Below are positions 16,251 to 24,231 of a stretch of 27,868 bases of DNA, one piece after another. The translations under genes and the position numbers were made by a program. Each line of letters starts with the position of its first letter. Position 1 is the stretch's first letter. This stretch comes from JBOGOC01 sp050747525 (GTDB lineage Bacteria; Acidobacteriota; Polarisedimenticolia; JACPZX01; DASXTC01): contig JBOGOC010000048.1 in the NCBI GenBank assembly GCA_050747525.1, positions 1 through 27,868 of the forward strand, given 5' to 3'. Under the pieces are notes generated by a model. It ran no database searches and was not told where the DNA came from. It was given only the letters and a program-made list of their open reading frames with translations.

Positions 16251-17243
16251 TTACACGAGGTAGGCGAGAGCGAAGCCGACCTGCGCGGCCATCATCATGA
16301 GGTACATGTGCGTCCACGATGGGTGGTTCTCCACTTCCGCCAGCGCCTCGGGGCGCTCGAGGATCAGCCGGCACACGTACAGGCCCCAGCCCGCCAGCAG
16401 GATTCCCAGCCCCGTGAGCAGCCAGGGATTGCCAGTGAGAAGGCGATGCGCCGGATCGAGAGGGTTGTGCATCCAGGCTCCCAGCGGCAGCAGGAGCCAG
16501 GGGAACACGAAGAAGGGGGCGATCATCCAGGCGCTGCGACGCACGCCGTACACCAGAGGCAGGGTGCGGCAACCGCCCAGCCGATCCCCTTCCATGTCGG
16601 AGTAGTCCTTGGTGGTGGAGGCCCCCAGCAGGAAGAGGAAGAACACGGCGCCGATGAACCACGGCTCCAGGTGGGCGATGGAGGCCACCATGGACCATCC
16701 CGCCACCTTGAGCAGGCAGCCGCGCGGGATGGCGATGGTCACGTTGGCCCAGATGCCGTGCCTCTTGGTGCGCCCCATCGCGGGCGCGGAGTAGATGAAG
16801 GTGAACAGGGTCCCGGCAAGAAAGATGAAGAGGCACTCGTGCGCGGCCAGCGGCGCGAAGAGCCGGGCGCGCAGCCCCTCGACCGGGTGGATGACCACCA
16901 GCCAGGTGGGTGCGATGGCCACCACGTAGAGCGCCATGGAGAACCAGAAGCCGGCGCGCATGGAGATCGCGCCGGTCACCAGCGGGCGCGTGGGTTTGTT
17001 GCGGCGGTCGATGTCGAGGTCGTAGTACTGATTGATGCCGTTGGAGGCCGCGTTGAGCAGCGCGGCGCACAGCGACCCGAGGATCACGGTGAAGGCCACC
17101 TCCCACGTCAGGCGGCGCTGGGGATCGGGGTTCCAGGCCGAGCCGAAGGCGGTCACCGCGCCCGACACCACCCCCAGCGTGGGAGGAAGCAGCGTGAAGG
17201 GGCGCGTGAAGTCGAGATAGAGGCGCGCGCGCGCCAGGCTCAT
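16251..17243 (-). CDS. UbiA-family prenyltransferase
   Basis: This is a 330-residue membrane protein with about eight or nine spans. The first Mg-diphosphate motif is NQYYDLDID (71-79, D75 and D79), the NQ form seen in chlorophyll synthase/homogentisate-type enzymes rather than only ND. The second is DYSDMEGD (213-220). The reaction is transfer of an isoprenyl group from its diphosphate to a quinone ring, sugar or lipid acceptor inside the membrane. The ATG overlaps the stop of the kinase fusion (ATGA), with GGAG about 10 nt upstream, so the kinase that could supply prenyl diphosphate is translated next to the enzyme that would use it. The acceptor is unknown; no other quinone or chlorophyll genes are nearby. 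Confidence 0.9.
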   Translation of the reverse strand: MSLARARLYLDFTRPFTLLPPTLGVVSGAVTAFGSAWNPDPQRRLTWEVAFTVILGSLCAALLNAASNGINQYYDLDIDRRNKPTRPLVTGAISMRAGFWFSMALYVVAIAPTWLVVIHPVEGLRARLFAPLAAHECLFIFLAGTLFTFIYSAPAMGRTKRHGIWANVTIAIPRGCLLKVAGWSMVASIAHLEPWFIGAVFFLFLLGASTTKDYSDMEGDRLGGCRTLPLVYGVRRSAWMIAPFFVFPWLLLPLGAWMHNPLDPAHRLLTGNPWLLTGLGILLAGWGLYVCRLILERPEALAEVENHPSWTHMYLMMMAAQVGFALAYLV

Positions 17244-18601
17244 GACGCCAGCGCTCCGCACAGCGCCACCGCGGCCAGCGCCCCCACCAGCGTGTTGGCG
17301 AAGTTGAGCGCCTCGTTGTTCAAGGAAGGCCCTGCGGCGAACAGCGGCGAAGCTCCCAGGTACGACTCGACCATCCCGCCGATGAAGGCCGCGGCCACCA
17401 CCACCGCCGAGCCGGCCCAGCCGAAGCTCCCCATGAGTCCCAGCGGCAGGGCCACCAGAGCCAGGACCGCCGAGGCGGCCGCCCCGGCCAGGGTCCCCTC
17501 CACGCTCACCGCTCCCTCGGTCCCCGCCGGAACGGGCTTCAGCGTGGTGACCAGGAAGGGCCTGCGGCCGTACACCTGGCCGATCTCGGACGAGACCGTG
17601 TCGAACGCCGCCGTGGCCAGCGCCGCCACCAGCCCCACCTTCACGACGTCGGGAAACGGCGACGCCGCGGCCACCAGGGCCAGGAAGGCGGGGACGCCGC
17701 AGTTGGCCAGAGCATGCCGTGCCCCGCGCCGGCCGCCGTCTTCCTGCGCCAGCCTGCGCGCGCGCTTGTTCTCGTAGCCCACGCGGGTCGCCGCGGTGCC
17801 GACCACGAAGAACAGCAGGAGGATCAGGAACGCCTGCCATCCCCCGAAGGCGAACACCACGGTCCCCACGATCCACCCGGCCACCGCCCCCGAGGCGCTC
17901 ACCGATCGCGACGCCAGCGCCGCGAGGGCGAGCAGAGCGTTGGCGGCGGCCGCCCACGGCAGCGCCTGCGCCCACGCGGCGCCGCTCAGCAGGAGCGAAG
18001 GCTGTGCATGGGTCAGTGCGAAGAGAAAGGCGCCGGCCACGATGGGCACCGACAGGTTGTCGTTCAGCCCGGTTGGGAGGCTCTCCACGATGGCCCCCAC
18101 GACGGCCGCCGCAGCGAACGCCCACACCGGAAGGGCGCCCGCGGCGTCTGGCGGGGCCGCCCATCGGGCCAGCCACGTGGCCGCCGCCGTGCCCGCCGCC
18201 ACGAAGGCCAGAAGGCCGGACAGCGTCTTGCCGCCGTTCCAGGGGAGGCGCGGCCCGCCCAGCGACTTGCCGGCCAGCGTGGCCATGCCGTCGCCGAAGG
18301 CCAGGATCCCCCAGGCCGCCGCCACCACGTCGGGGCGCGATCCGAACAGCACGAACAGCATCCCCACCGCGGCGGGATAGAGCACGATCCCGGCGGCGTA
18401 GCGGCGCACGCGTTCGTCGTCGCGCTCCAGGCGGTGGCGGGTGAGCGCCGGCAGCAGCAGCACGTTGCCGGCGATGCCGGCCGCGCAGATCAGGGCGCCC
18501 TGCCACCAGGTGAGCCACGGGATGAGCAGCGCGCAGAAGCCGACGCCGATGTGCACCATCTTGCGGGCCACCTCGGTCGCCTCGATCCGGGCCCCGCTCA
18601 C
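17240..18601 (-). CDS. Fusion: phytol/polyprenol kinase-like domain plus DUF92 (VTE6-like) domain
   Basis: This 453-residue polytopic protein joins two families. Residues 1-200 match the CTP-dependent phytol/dolichol kinase family (VTE5, SEC59): RKMVH (13-17), GDGMATLAGKSLGG (103-116), GGKTLSG (123-129) and the late VESLPTGLNDNLSVP (172-186). Residues about 232-450 match DUF92/TMEM19, the family of VTE6 phytyl-phosphate kinase, with FDTVSSEIG (333-341) and PVPAGTEGAVSVEGT (356-370). In plants and cyanobacteria VTE5 and VTE6 act one after the other to turn phytol into phytyl diphosphate; here both steps may lie in one chain. The GTG start overlaps the upstream stop (GTGA) and the stop overlaps the UbiA ATG. 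The actual alcohol substrate is unknown. Confidence 0.85.
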   Translation of the reverse strand: MSGARIEATEVARKMVHIGVGFCALLIPWLTWWQGALICAAGIAGNVLLLPALTRHRLERDDERVRRYAAGIVLYPAAVGMLFVLFGSRPDVVAAAWGILAFGDGMATLAGKSLGGPRLPWNGGKTLSGLLAFVAAGTAAATWLARWAAPPDAAGALPVWAFAAAAVVGAIVESLPTGLNDNLSVPIVAGAFLFALTHAQPSLLLSGAAWAQALPWAAAANALLALAALASRSVSASGAVAGWIVGTVVFAFGGWQAFLILLLFFVVGTAATRVGYENKRARRLAQEDGGRRGARHALANCGVPAFLALVAAASPFPDVVKVGLVAALATAAFDTVSSEIGQVYGRRPFLVTTLKPVPAGTEGAVSVEGTLAGAAASAVLALVALPLGLMGSFGWAGSAVVVAAAFIGGMVESYLGASPLFAAGPSLNNEALNFANTLVGALAAVALCGALAS

Positions 18602-19581
18602 GCCGCGCGCTCCGCGAGCCAGTCGATCGTCCTGCGCAGCCCCTGCTCCAGCGGCGTGATGCGGTACCCCAGCTCGCGCGCCGCGCGGTCGGAGCTGTAG
18701 GCCCAGTCGTGCCGGTAGATCTCCACCACCTCGTCGGTGAGGATCGGCTCGATGCCGGTCACGCGCGCCTGCCACCGCAGGGCCCGGCCGGCCAGACGAA
18801 GCGCCCAGAGCGGAAGGTGTCGGGTGGGGGCAGGCCGGCCGGTCAGCCGCGACAGGGCCGCGTACAGCTCCTTCCACGAGGCGTTGATCCCTCCCAGGAT
18901 GTACCCGCGTCCCGGCGCGCCCCGCTCCAGGGCCAGCAGGTGCCCTTCCACCACGTCGTCCATGAAGGCGTAGCAGATCCGCTGGTCGCCGCTTCCCAGC
19001 AGGCCGGGTGTGCGGCCGCGCGTGAAGTCGCTCACCGTGCGCGTCATGAGGCTTCCGTCGGTCATCTCACCCGCGCCGTACACCACTCCGGGATACACCG
19101 TCACGATGGGGGCCCCGGCGGCGGCCGCCTCGCGCGCCACCCGATCGGCCTCGGCCTTGGTCCGCTCGTAGGCGTTGTGCGGCGGGGTGCGGCGCACCCA
19201 GGTCTCGTCGGCCACCGTGCCGTCGGTGGGGCCCAGGGCGATGAACGAGGACGTGTAGAGCACCCGCCCCACCCCCAGCCGGCTCGCCGCGTCCAGCACG
19301 CATCGCAGCCCACCGACGTTGACGCGGTCGAAGGCGCTCTGATCACGCACCCAGACTTTCACCAGCGCGGCGGCGTGCACGATGGCATCGGCTCCGGCCG
19401 CGGCGGCGGCCACGCCGGCCGGGTCGGTGACGTCGCCCGTGACCACCCGCACGCCGGCCGGCATCTCCCGTGCGCGCGGACCCGGGCGCGCCAGCGCCGT
19501 GACGTCGTGCCCGGCCTCGGCGAGCCGGCGTGCAATCCGCTTTCCCAGGAACCCCGTGCCCCCGGTGAGGAAGACCTTCAT
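18598..19581 (-). CDS. NAD-dependent epimerase/dehydratase (extended SDR)
   Basis: This is a 327-residue extended short-chain dehydrogenase/reductase. It has an N-terminal Rossmann motif GGTGFLG (7-13), an acidic residue in VTGDVTD, and the catalytic pair Y138/K142 in YERTK. The overall pattern resembles the dihydroflavonol-reductase-like and hopanoid-associated sugar epimerase (HpnA) group, but the substrate cannot be assigned from sequence alone. It starts with ATG overlapping the stop of the RmlD-like gene (ATGA) and its own stop overlaps the GTG of the kinase fusion, so it is firmly inside the operon. A role in making a sugar or isoprenoid head group used by its neighbours is possible but not shown. 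Confidence 0.85.
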   Translation of the reverse strand: MKVFLTGGTGFLGKRIARRLAEAGHDVTALARPGPRAREMPAGVRVVTGDVTDPAGVAAAAAGADAIVHAAALVKVWVRDQSAFDRVNVGGLRCVLDAASRLGVGRVLYTSSFIALGPTDGTVADETWVRRTPPHNAYERTKAEADRVAREAAAAGAPIVTVYPGVVYGAGEMTDGSLMTRTVSDFTRGRTPGLLGSGDQRICYAFMDDVVEGHLLALERGAPGRGYILGGINASWKELYAALSRLTGRPAPTRHLPLWALRLAGRALRWQARVTGIEPILTDEVVEIYRHDWAYSSDRAARELGYRITPLEQGLRRTIDWLAERAA

Positions 19582-20462
19582 GCGCCCCGCTCGCTCACGT
19601 ACTCTTCGAGCGTCTCGCTCCAGGGGCGCGGCCGGTGGCCGGTCAGCTCGGCGTAGCGCGAGGGATCCAGCGCGGAGAAGGCGGGACGAGGCGCCACGTC
19701 CTCGGTCCACAGCTCGCCGGGAAGAGGCTGCAGGCGCGCCACGGGGATCCCCAGCAGCTCGGCCAGGGCGCGCAGCACGTGATAGCGCGAGGTCGGCTCT
19801 CCCGTGTTGGCGAAGTGCAGGATCCCCTCGTACCGCACATCCACGAGTCGCGCGACGGCGCGCGCCAGGTCGCGCAGGTAGGTGGGCGAGCCGAGCCGAT
19901 CCGCCACCATGCGGAACCCTTCACCCCGGGCCAGACCCAGCAGGAACGACTCGGGGAACCGCGTGGACGGCCAGGGGCCGAAGAACCACGAGCTGCGCAG
20001 CACCAGGGCGCCGGGGTGCTCGCCCATCACCGCGCGCTCTCCTTCCAGCTTGCTGGCCGCGTAGTGAGAGAGCGGGTTCGGCTCGTCGTCCTCGCGGTAG
20101 AGACGCCCGGAATCGGCGAGGGCACCGTCGAACACCAGGTCGGTGGAGATGTGGATGAGGCGCGCTCCCGCCGCGGCCGCCGCGCGCGCGATGTGGCCGG
20201 CGGCCTCGGCGTTGACCAGGGTGGCCAGCTCGCGTTTGGTCTCGCAGGCATCCACCTGCGCGTAGGCCGCGCAGTTGATCACCACCGTGGGCGCGATGCG
20301 CTCGATTTCGGCCGCCACCCTCCACTGGTCGGTGATGTCGATCTCGTCGCGCGTGGCGAAGATGGTCTCCCCGAGCCGGTCGGCGTATTCATCCTCGATG
20401 ACATCCTGAAGCGCGCGCCCCAGGCGGCCGTTGCTGCCCAGCACCAGTGGTCGCTCGGTCAT
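19578..20462 (-). CDS. RmlD-like dTDP-4-dehydrorhamnose reductase family protein
   Basis: This is a 294-residue SDR of the RmlD/MAT2B type. The nucleotide loop is GSNGRLG (9-15), INCAAYAQVDACE (62-74) is the family's NxAAYTxVDxxE signature, STD (106-108) supplies the catalytic Ser/Thr region, and YAASK gives Y134/K138. Family members reduce dTDP-4-keto-rhamnose to dTDP-rhamnose for O-antigen or other cell-wall glycans. rmlA, rmlB and rmlC are not in the window, so a different nucleotide-sugar substrate remains possible. It begins 9 nt after the lptD stop and overlaps the next SDR gene by 4 nt. Sitting next to lptD fits a role in LPS or surface polysaccharide. Confidence 0.85.
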   Translation of the reverse strand: MTERPLVLGSNGRLGRALQDVIEDEYADRLGETIFATRDEIDITDQWRVAAEIERIAPTVVINCAAYAQVDACETKRELATLVNAEAAGHIARAAAAAGARLIHISTDLVFDGALADSGRLYREDDEPNPLSHYAASKLEGERAVMGEHPGALVLRSSWFFGPWPSTRFPESFLLGLARGEGFRMVADRLGSPTYLRDLARAVARLVDVRYEGILHFANTGEPTSRYHVLRALAELLGIPVARLQPLPGELWTEDVAPRPAFSALDPSRYAELTGHRPRPWSETLEEYVSERGA

Positions 20463-20471
20463 CCCATCACT

Positions 20472-22922
20472 CTAATGGGGCCGGCCCTGCAGGTCCAGAA
20501 AGGTGCCCACCCCGCGCAGGTTCAGCATGAAGCGGTACTGTGTCTCGTCGATGGTGTCGTAGTCGCGGCGCGCCAGCTCGAACAGCATGCCGCAGCACTG
20601 CGTGTTGTAGCCGAGCCGGTAGCGCTGATCCTGCAGGGCCGTGGCCGATATGTCGTAAGAACCCTCCACGTCGAGCGTCACCTTGCGATTCCAGAGAGCG
20701 CCCCCGGCCAGCACCCGTATCTGGTTGGCATCGAAGAACTGCAGTTCGCAGGGAGAGCTGTTGGGATCGATGGCGCACGAAGCGGGCTGCTGCACGCCGT
20801 CCTCGTCCACGAAGCGTCCGGTCAGATCGCGCCCCAGGAACCATGAGAAGCGCATGTACCCGTGCTTCAGACTGCGCATGTCGGTGGACAGGCTCAAGCT
20901 CTGGATGTCGTCGAACAGGACGTTGTACTCGGCGCGCAGGTCGAAGCTGGCCGTCGAGGTGGGGTTGTAGCGCACCCGGGCCACCACGGGGCCGGCCTGG
21001 GTGTCCAGGACGTCCACGGTGCCGTCCGGGTCGAACACGATCGCCGTGCTGGCCGGCTTCTCGGGATCCAGGGAGAAGACCTGCCCGATGTCGAACGTGG
21101 CGATCTCCACGGACCCCACTCCCGGCGCGCGCGACTGATCCTTGAGCGCCTCTTTCAGCTCGTCGGGCAGGTCCTTCACGTCGGTGACCGGGACCTGGTA
21201 CTGGGTGGGTCCGCTGAGGTCAGTGGTTGCGTAGGGGACCGCCTCGAAGGCCGGGGTCGATGGCTTGGACGACTTGGGTCCGCGCGCGAACAGGCGGCTG
21301 GTGAGGGCGTAGCCTGCCCGTTTGACGTCTCCCGGCAGGGTGTCCACCTCGTCGAACACGATCACGTTCTGGTCACCCTTGACCCGGGGGATGTAGTCCA
21401 CCTGGAGGCGCGGCTCGAAGGTGTGCTTGTACGACGTGCCGCCGTCCGGCGCGTTCGGGGGCGCCCCGTAGAGCCGGAACAGCCGGGGGCCGGTCACCGT
21501 CAGGTTGAACGACGCGAACCTGCGGGAGATGTCCGCGTCGACGCTGCCCAGAGCCAGATTGTTGGGGTCGAGCTGGCTGGCCGTGTAGAAGGTCTCGCGC
21601 GCGGAGATCGAAGGGGAGATGTCCAGCCACGGCGTGGGGCTGAACGAGGCCGAGAGGATGGGGAGCAGGTCGTAGCGCTGGTAGGTCACTTCCCGGGTGA
21701 ACCGCCCGAAGAAGGCGTCCTCGAACTCCTGCTGCTTGTTGTACAGGCCCGCCGAGCTGATGAAGGAAAGGTAGAACGGGGTCTGCCCGAACCGGATGCC
21801 GCGTCCGCGCAGCTCGATCTCCGGCAGGCGCTGCAGCACGAGATCGGTGGTTTCGGTGAGGAACTGAAGCTGCCGGTCGGTCCGCACGTTGAGCGAGTAC
21901 GCCTTCCAGTTGCGCAACAAGTCGACGCGCGAATAGACGGTGGGGCTGGTGGTCTGGCGGATGTCGCGCTCGAAGTCGAGGTAGTAGTCCAGGTCGCTGA
22001 CCGCGTTCAGGTCGGCCAGCAGGCGGAAGCCGTTGGTGAAGTCCTGCGTGTGGACCAGCTTGAAGCGGTAGCGGTCCTCGGGGATCGGGCGGCCGGACGG
22101 CTGCGGCTGGGTCTCCTCAAAGGTGTCGTTGAGCCAGTAGCCGGTGAAGATCCCCTCGCCATGATCGCTGGGGATGTAGCGGTACTCGAAGCCGTAGCCG
22201 GTGCCGCTCTTGCCGTACAGATCGAAGAAGAGGGTGGCGTCCTGGCTGCGCCCCAGCACCAGGTAGAGCGCGTTGCCGATGAAGCTGCCGCGGAGATTCG
22301 AGTAGCCCAGGTTGGGGAGGAGCAGGCCCGAGGCGCGCTCCTGCTTCATCGGCCACACCAGGTACGGCAGCCAGATCATGGGCATCTTCCCCACGTTCAT
22401 GGCCACGTTCTTCATGTAGGCGTAGTGGTTGAGATGCAGGGTGGCCCTGCCGACGTGAAACGACCAGTAGGGGGTCGGCTGCGTGCAGGTGGTCACCGTG
22501 CCGTCGGTGATCACCACACGGTCCTCGGAGATCCTCTCCAGCTTTTCGGCGTCGAAGATGACGTCCGGGTCCATGTAGCCGTGCGCGTTCCAGATGGTGG
22601 CCAGCTTCGTCTCGAGGTTGACCTCCAGGCGGTCGCCGCTGATCTGGCTCTTGCCGAACATCATCACCACGTTCCCCTCGGCACGAGCCATGTGGGTCTG
22701 CTGGTTGAGATGCAGGGTGTCGGCCAGCAGACGCAGCTCGCCGTAGCGAAGGTCCACGTCGCCCGTGAGCTTCAGCTCATCCTCGCCCACCTGCTCGAAG
22801 CGTGAGGCCGAGACGACGGGCTCCTCCGATCCGACGGGGCGGGGCGGGATCAGCTGGTCTGCGCCGCAGAGGGACCACGCCAGCAGTGCGGCCAGCAGAG
22901 CGATGGCGGTTCTCCCTGTCAT
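20472..22922 (-). CDS. lptD: LPS-assembly outer-membrane protein LptD
   Basis: LptD forms the outer-membrane barrel that, with LptE, inserts LPS into the outer leaflet. The 816-residue precursor has a Sec signal peptide (about 1-21), a periplasmic OstA/LptA-like beta-jelly-roll (about 45-145), then the start of the barrel with the family stretch TTCTQPTPYWSF (144-155) and VGKMPMIWLPYLVWP (177-191) followed by RASGLLLPN. A Cys pair (776-777, CCG) near the C-terminus and C146 correspond to the disulfide-forming cysteines of the family. The ATG overlaps the symporter stop and has GGAGAG 4-5 nt upstream. Its presence shows the host is a diderm with LPS or a related glycolipid. lptE is not seen nearby. 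Confidence 0.95.
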   Translation of the reverse strand: MTGRTAIALLAALLAWSLCGADQLIPPRPVGSEEPVVSASRFEQVGEDELKLTGDVDLRYGELRLLADTLHLNQQTHMARAEGNVVMMFGKSQISGDRLEVNLETKLATIWNAHGYMDPDVIFDAEKLERISEDRVVITDGTVTTCTQPTPYWSFHVGRATLHLNHYAYMKNVAMNVGKMPMIWLPYLVWPMKQERASGLLLPNLGYSNLRGSFIGNALYLVLGRSQDATLFFDLYGKSGTGYGFEYRYIPSDHGEGIFTGYWLNDTFEETQPQPSGRPIPEDRYRFKLVHTQDFTNGFRLLADLNAVSDLDYYLDFERDIRQTTSPTVYSRVDLLRNWKAYSLNVRTDRQLQFLTETTDLVLQRLPEIELRGRGIRFGQTPFYLSFISSAGLYNKQQEFEDAFFGRFTREVTYQRYDLLPILSASFSPTPWLDISPSISARETFYTASQLDPNNLALGSVDADISRRFASFNLTVTGPRLFRLYGAPPNAPDGGTSYKHTFEPRLQVDYIPRVKGDQNVIVFDEVDTLPGDVKRAGYALTSRLFARGPKSSKPSTPAFEAVPYATTDLSGPTQYQVPVTDVKDLPDELKEALKDQSRAPGVGSVEIATFDIGQVFSLDPEKPASTAIVFDPDGTVDVLDTQAGPVVARVRYNPTSTASFDLRAEYNVLFDDIQSLSLSTDMRSLKHGYMRFSWFLGRDLTGRFVDEDGVQQPASCAIDPNSSPCELQFFDANQIRVLAGGALWNRKVTLDVEGSYDISATALQDQRYRLGYNTQCCGMLFELARRDYDTIDETQYRFMLNLRGVGTFLDLQGRPH

Positions 22923-24211
22923 CGCTCTCCACTGGCCAGGGGAAAGCCTTCCGACTTCGACACCCAGGCGGCGGCCACGATGTCCCCCGTGACATTCAGC
23001 ACCGTACGGCACATGTCGAGCAGGCGATCCACGCCGAGGATGATCCCTATCCCTTCCCAGGGAACGCCGATGCTCACCAGGAGAGCTCCGATCATGGGCA
23101 GGGATCCACCCGGGACGCCGGCCGTTCCGACACCGGCCAGGATCGACATGACCACGACCATCACCTGGGACGACAGGTCCAGGTGCACGCCGAAGAACTG
23201 CGCCAGGAAGAGCACCGTGATCCCTTCGTACAGCGCGGTGCCGTTCTGATTGGCGGTCGATCCGACGGTCAGCACGAAGTTGCCTATCTGGCGGGGGATC
23301 CCCAGCTCCTGCTCGGACACGCGCATCGAGACGGGCAGGGTGGCGTTGCTCGACGAGGTCGAGAACGCCGTCAGCAGCACCTCACGGATGCGCCTGAAGA
23401 ACGCCATCGGTGAGACGCGCACGGCGAGACGCAGCACCAGCGAGTACACGCCGAACTGGTGCAGGGCCAGCCCCGCCACCACCGTGAGCACGTACCACCA
23501 GAGCGCTCCCAGGATCTCCAGGCCGAAGCGGGCGGTCAGGCTGAACAGCAGAGCCGCCACGCCGAAGGGAGCCAGACCCATGGCGATCGCGATCACTTTC
23601 ATGACAACTTCGTAAAGGGCGCGCAGCAGCTGAACGAGCGGCTCCACCACCTTTGGGTCGCAGAGGGTGAGGGCGATCCCCATGATCAGGGCGAACACCA
23701 TCACCGCCAGCATCTCCCCCCTGAAGGCGTCCACCATCGCGCGCAGAGGGTTGTCGGGGATCACGGCCAGGAGCCACTGCAGTCCCTCGCGGGCGGGAGG
23801 CTTGTCGACCTGGGCCGCCTGTCCCCCCAGGTCGGCCAGGAGCTTCGCGCGCTGGGCCTCGGAGAATCCCTCCCCCGGGCGGGTCAGGTTCACCAGGGTG
23901 ACCCCCACCAGCACCGAGACGGCGCTCAGCGCAACCGTGAAACCCAGAGTCTTGAAGCCGATCCGCCCCAGCCTCCTCAAGTCGCCCAGCTCCGCCACCC
24001 CCAGGATGAGGGCCGACACCACGAGCGGGATGACCACCATGAAGATGAGGCGCAGAAAGATCTGGCCGGCGGGCAGGGTGACCGACCGGACGAAGGTCTG
24101 CAGCCAGGGCTGGTCGCCCCAAAGGGCGTTTGCCGCCAGGCCGGCTCCCAGCCCGACGACCATTCCATAGAGAATTTTCCGGTGCAGGGGGGTGCCGCGG
24201 CGCCACGCCAT
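22919..24211 (-). CDS. Dicarboxylate/amino acid:cation symporter (SDF/GltP-DctA family)
   Basis: This is a 430-residue inner-membrane transporter with eight transmembrane segments and two re-entrant loops by family knowledge. The loop 1 motif is STSSSNATLP, the TM7 motif is NQNGTALYEG, loop 2 is AGVGTAGVPGG, and TM8 reads DRLLDMCRTVLNVTGD. The Arg in CRT and the Asp in LDM match the residues that bind the acidic side chain of aspartate/glutamate in GltPh, so an acidic amino acid or C4-dicarboxylate is likely. The TM7 motif has NQN where NMD is usual, removing one Na-binding Asp. This is the first gene of the minus-strand run. The ATG has no Shine-Dalgarno sequence and lies 7 nt from a TATAAT. 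Confidence 0.93.
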   Translation of the reverse strand: MAWRRGTPLHRKILYGMVVGLGAGLAANALWGDQPWLQTFVRSVTLPAGQIFLRLIFMVVIPLVVSALILGVAELGDLRRLGRIGFKTLGFTVALSAVSVLVGVTLVNLTRPGEGFSEAQRAKLLADLGGQAAQVDKPPAREGLQWLLAVIPDNPLRAMVDAFRGEMLAVMVFALIMGIALTLCDPKVVEPLVQLLRALYEVVMKVIAIAMGLAPFGVAALLFSLTARFGLEILGALWWYVLTVVAGLALHQFGVYSLVLRLAVRVSPMAFFRRIREVLLTAFSTSSSNATLPVSMRVSEQELGIPRQIGNFVLTVGSTANQNGTALYEGITVLFLAQFFGVHLDLSSQVMVVVMSILAGVGTAGVPGGSLPMIGALLVSIGVPWEGIGIILGVDRLLDMCRTVLNVTGDIVAAAWVSKSEGFPLASGER

Positions 24212-24217
24212 CGGGCG

Positions 24218-24225
24218 ATTATAAT
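24218..24225. promoter_or_regulatory. Palindromic ATTATAAT: shared divergent -10 element
   Basis: ATTATAAT is its own reverse complement, so it gives a perfect TATAAT on each strand (24220-24225 plus, 24223-24218 minus). The last T of each hexamer is exactly 7 nt from the first base of the start codon on that side: GTG at 24232 and ATG at 24211. Transcription starting at the usual distance would begin on the start codon itself in both directions. The divergent gap is only 20 bp, there is no Shine-Dalgarno sequence on either side and no clear -35 hexamer. Confidence 0.75.
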
Positions 24226-24231
24226 GCGCGC

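Noticed and set aside
20862..22805. 647-codon plus-strand frame opposite lptD
   Set aside because: LptD motifs and signal peptide are clear on the minus strand; the plus frame is repetitive Val/Glu/Arg/Gln sequence without a domain.
22865..22922. Cys at position 19 of LptD as a lipoprotein lipobox
   Set aside because: The preceding residues (W-S-L) do not fit the lipobox, and LptD is a beta-barrel with an ordinary Sec signal.
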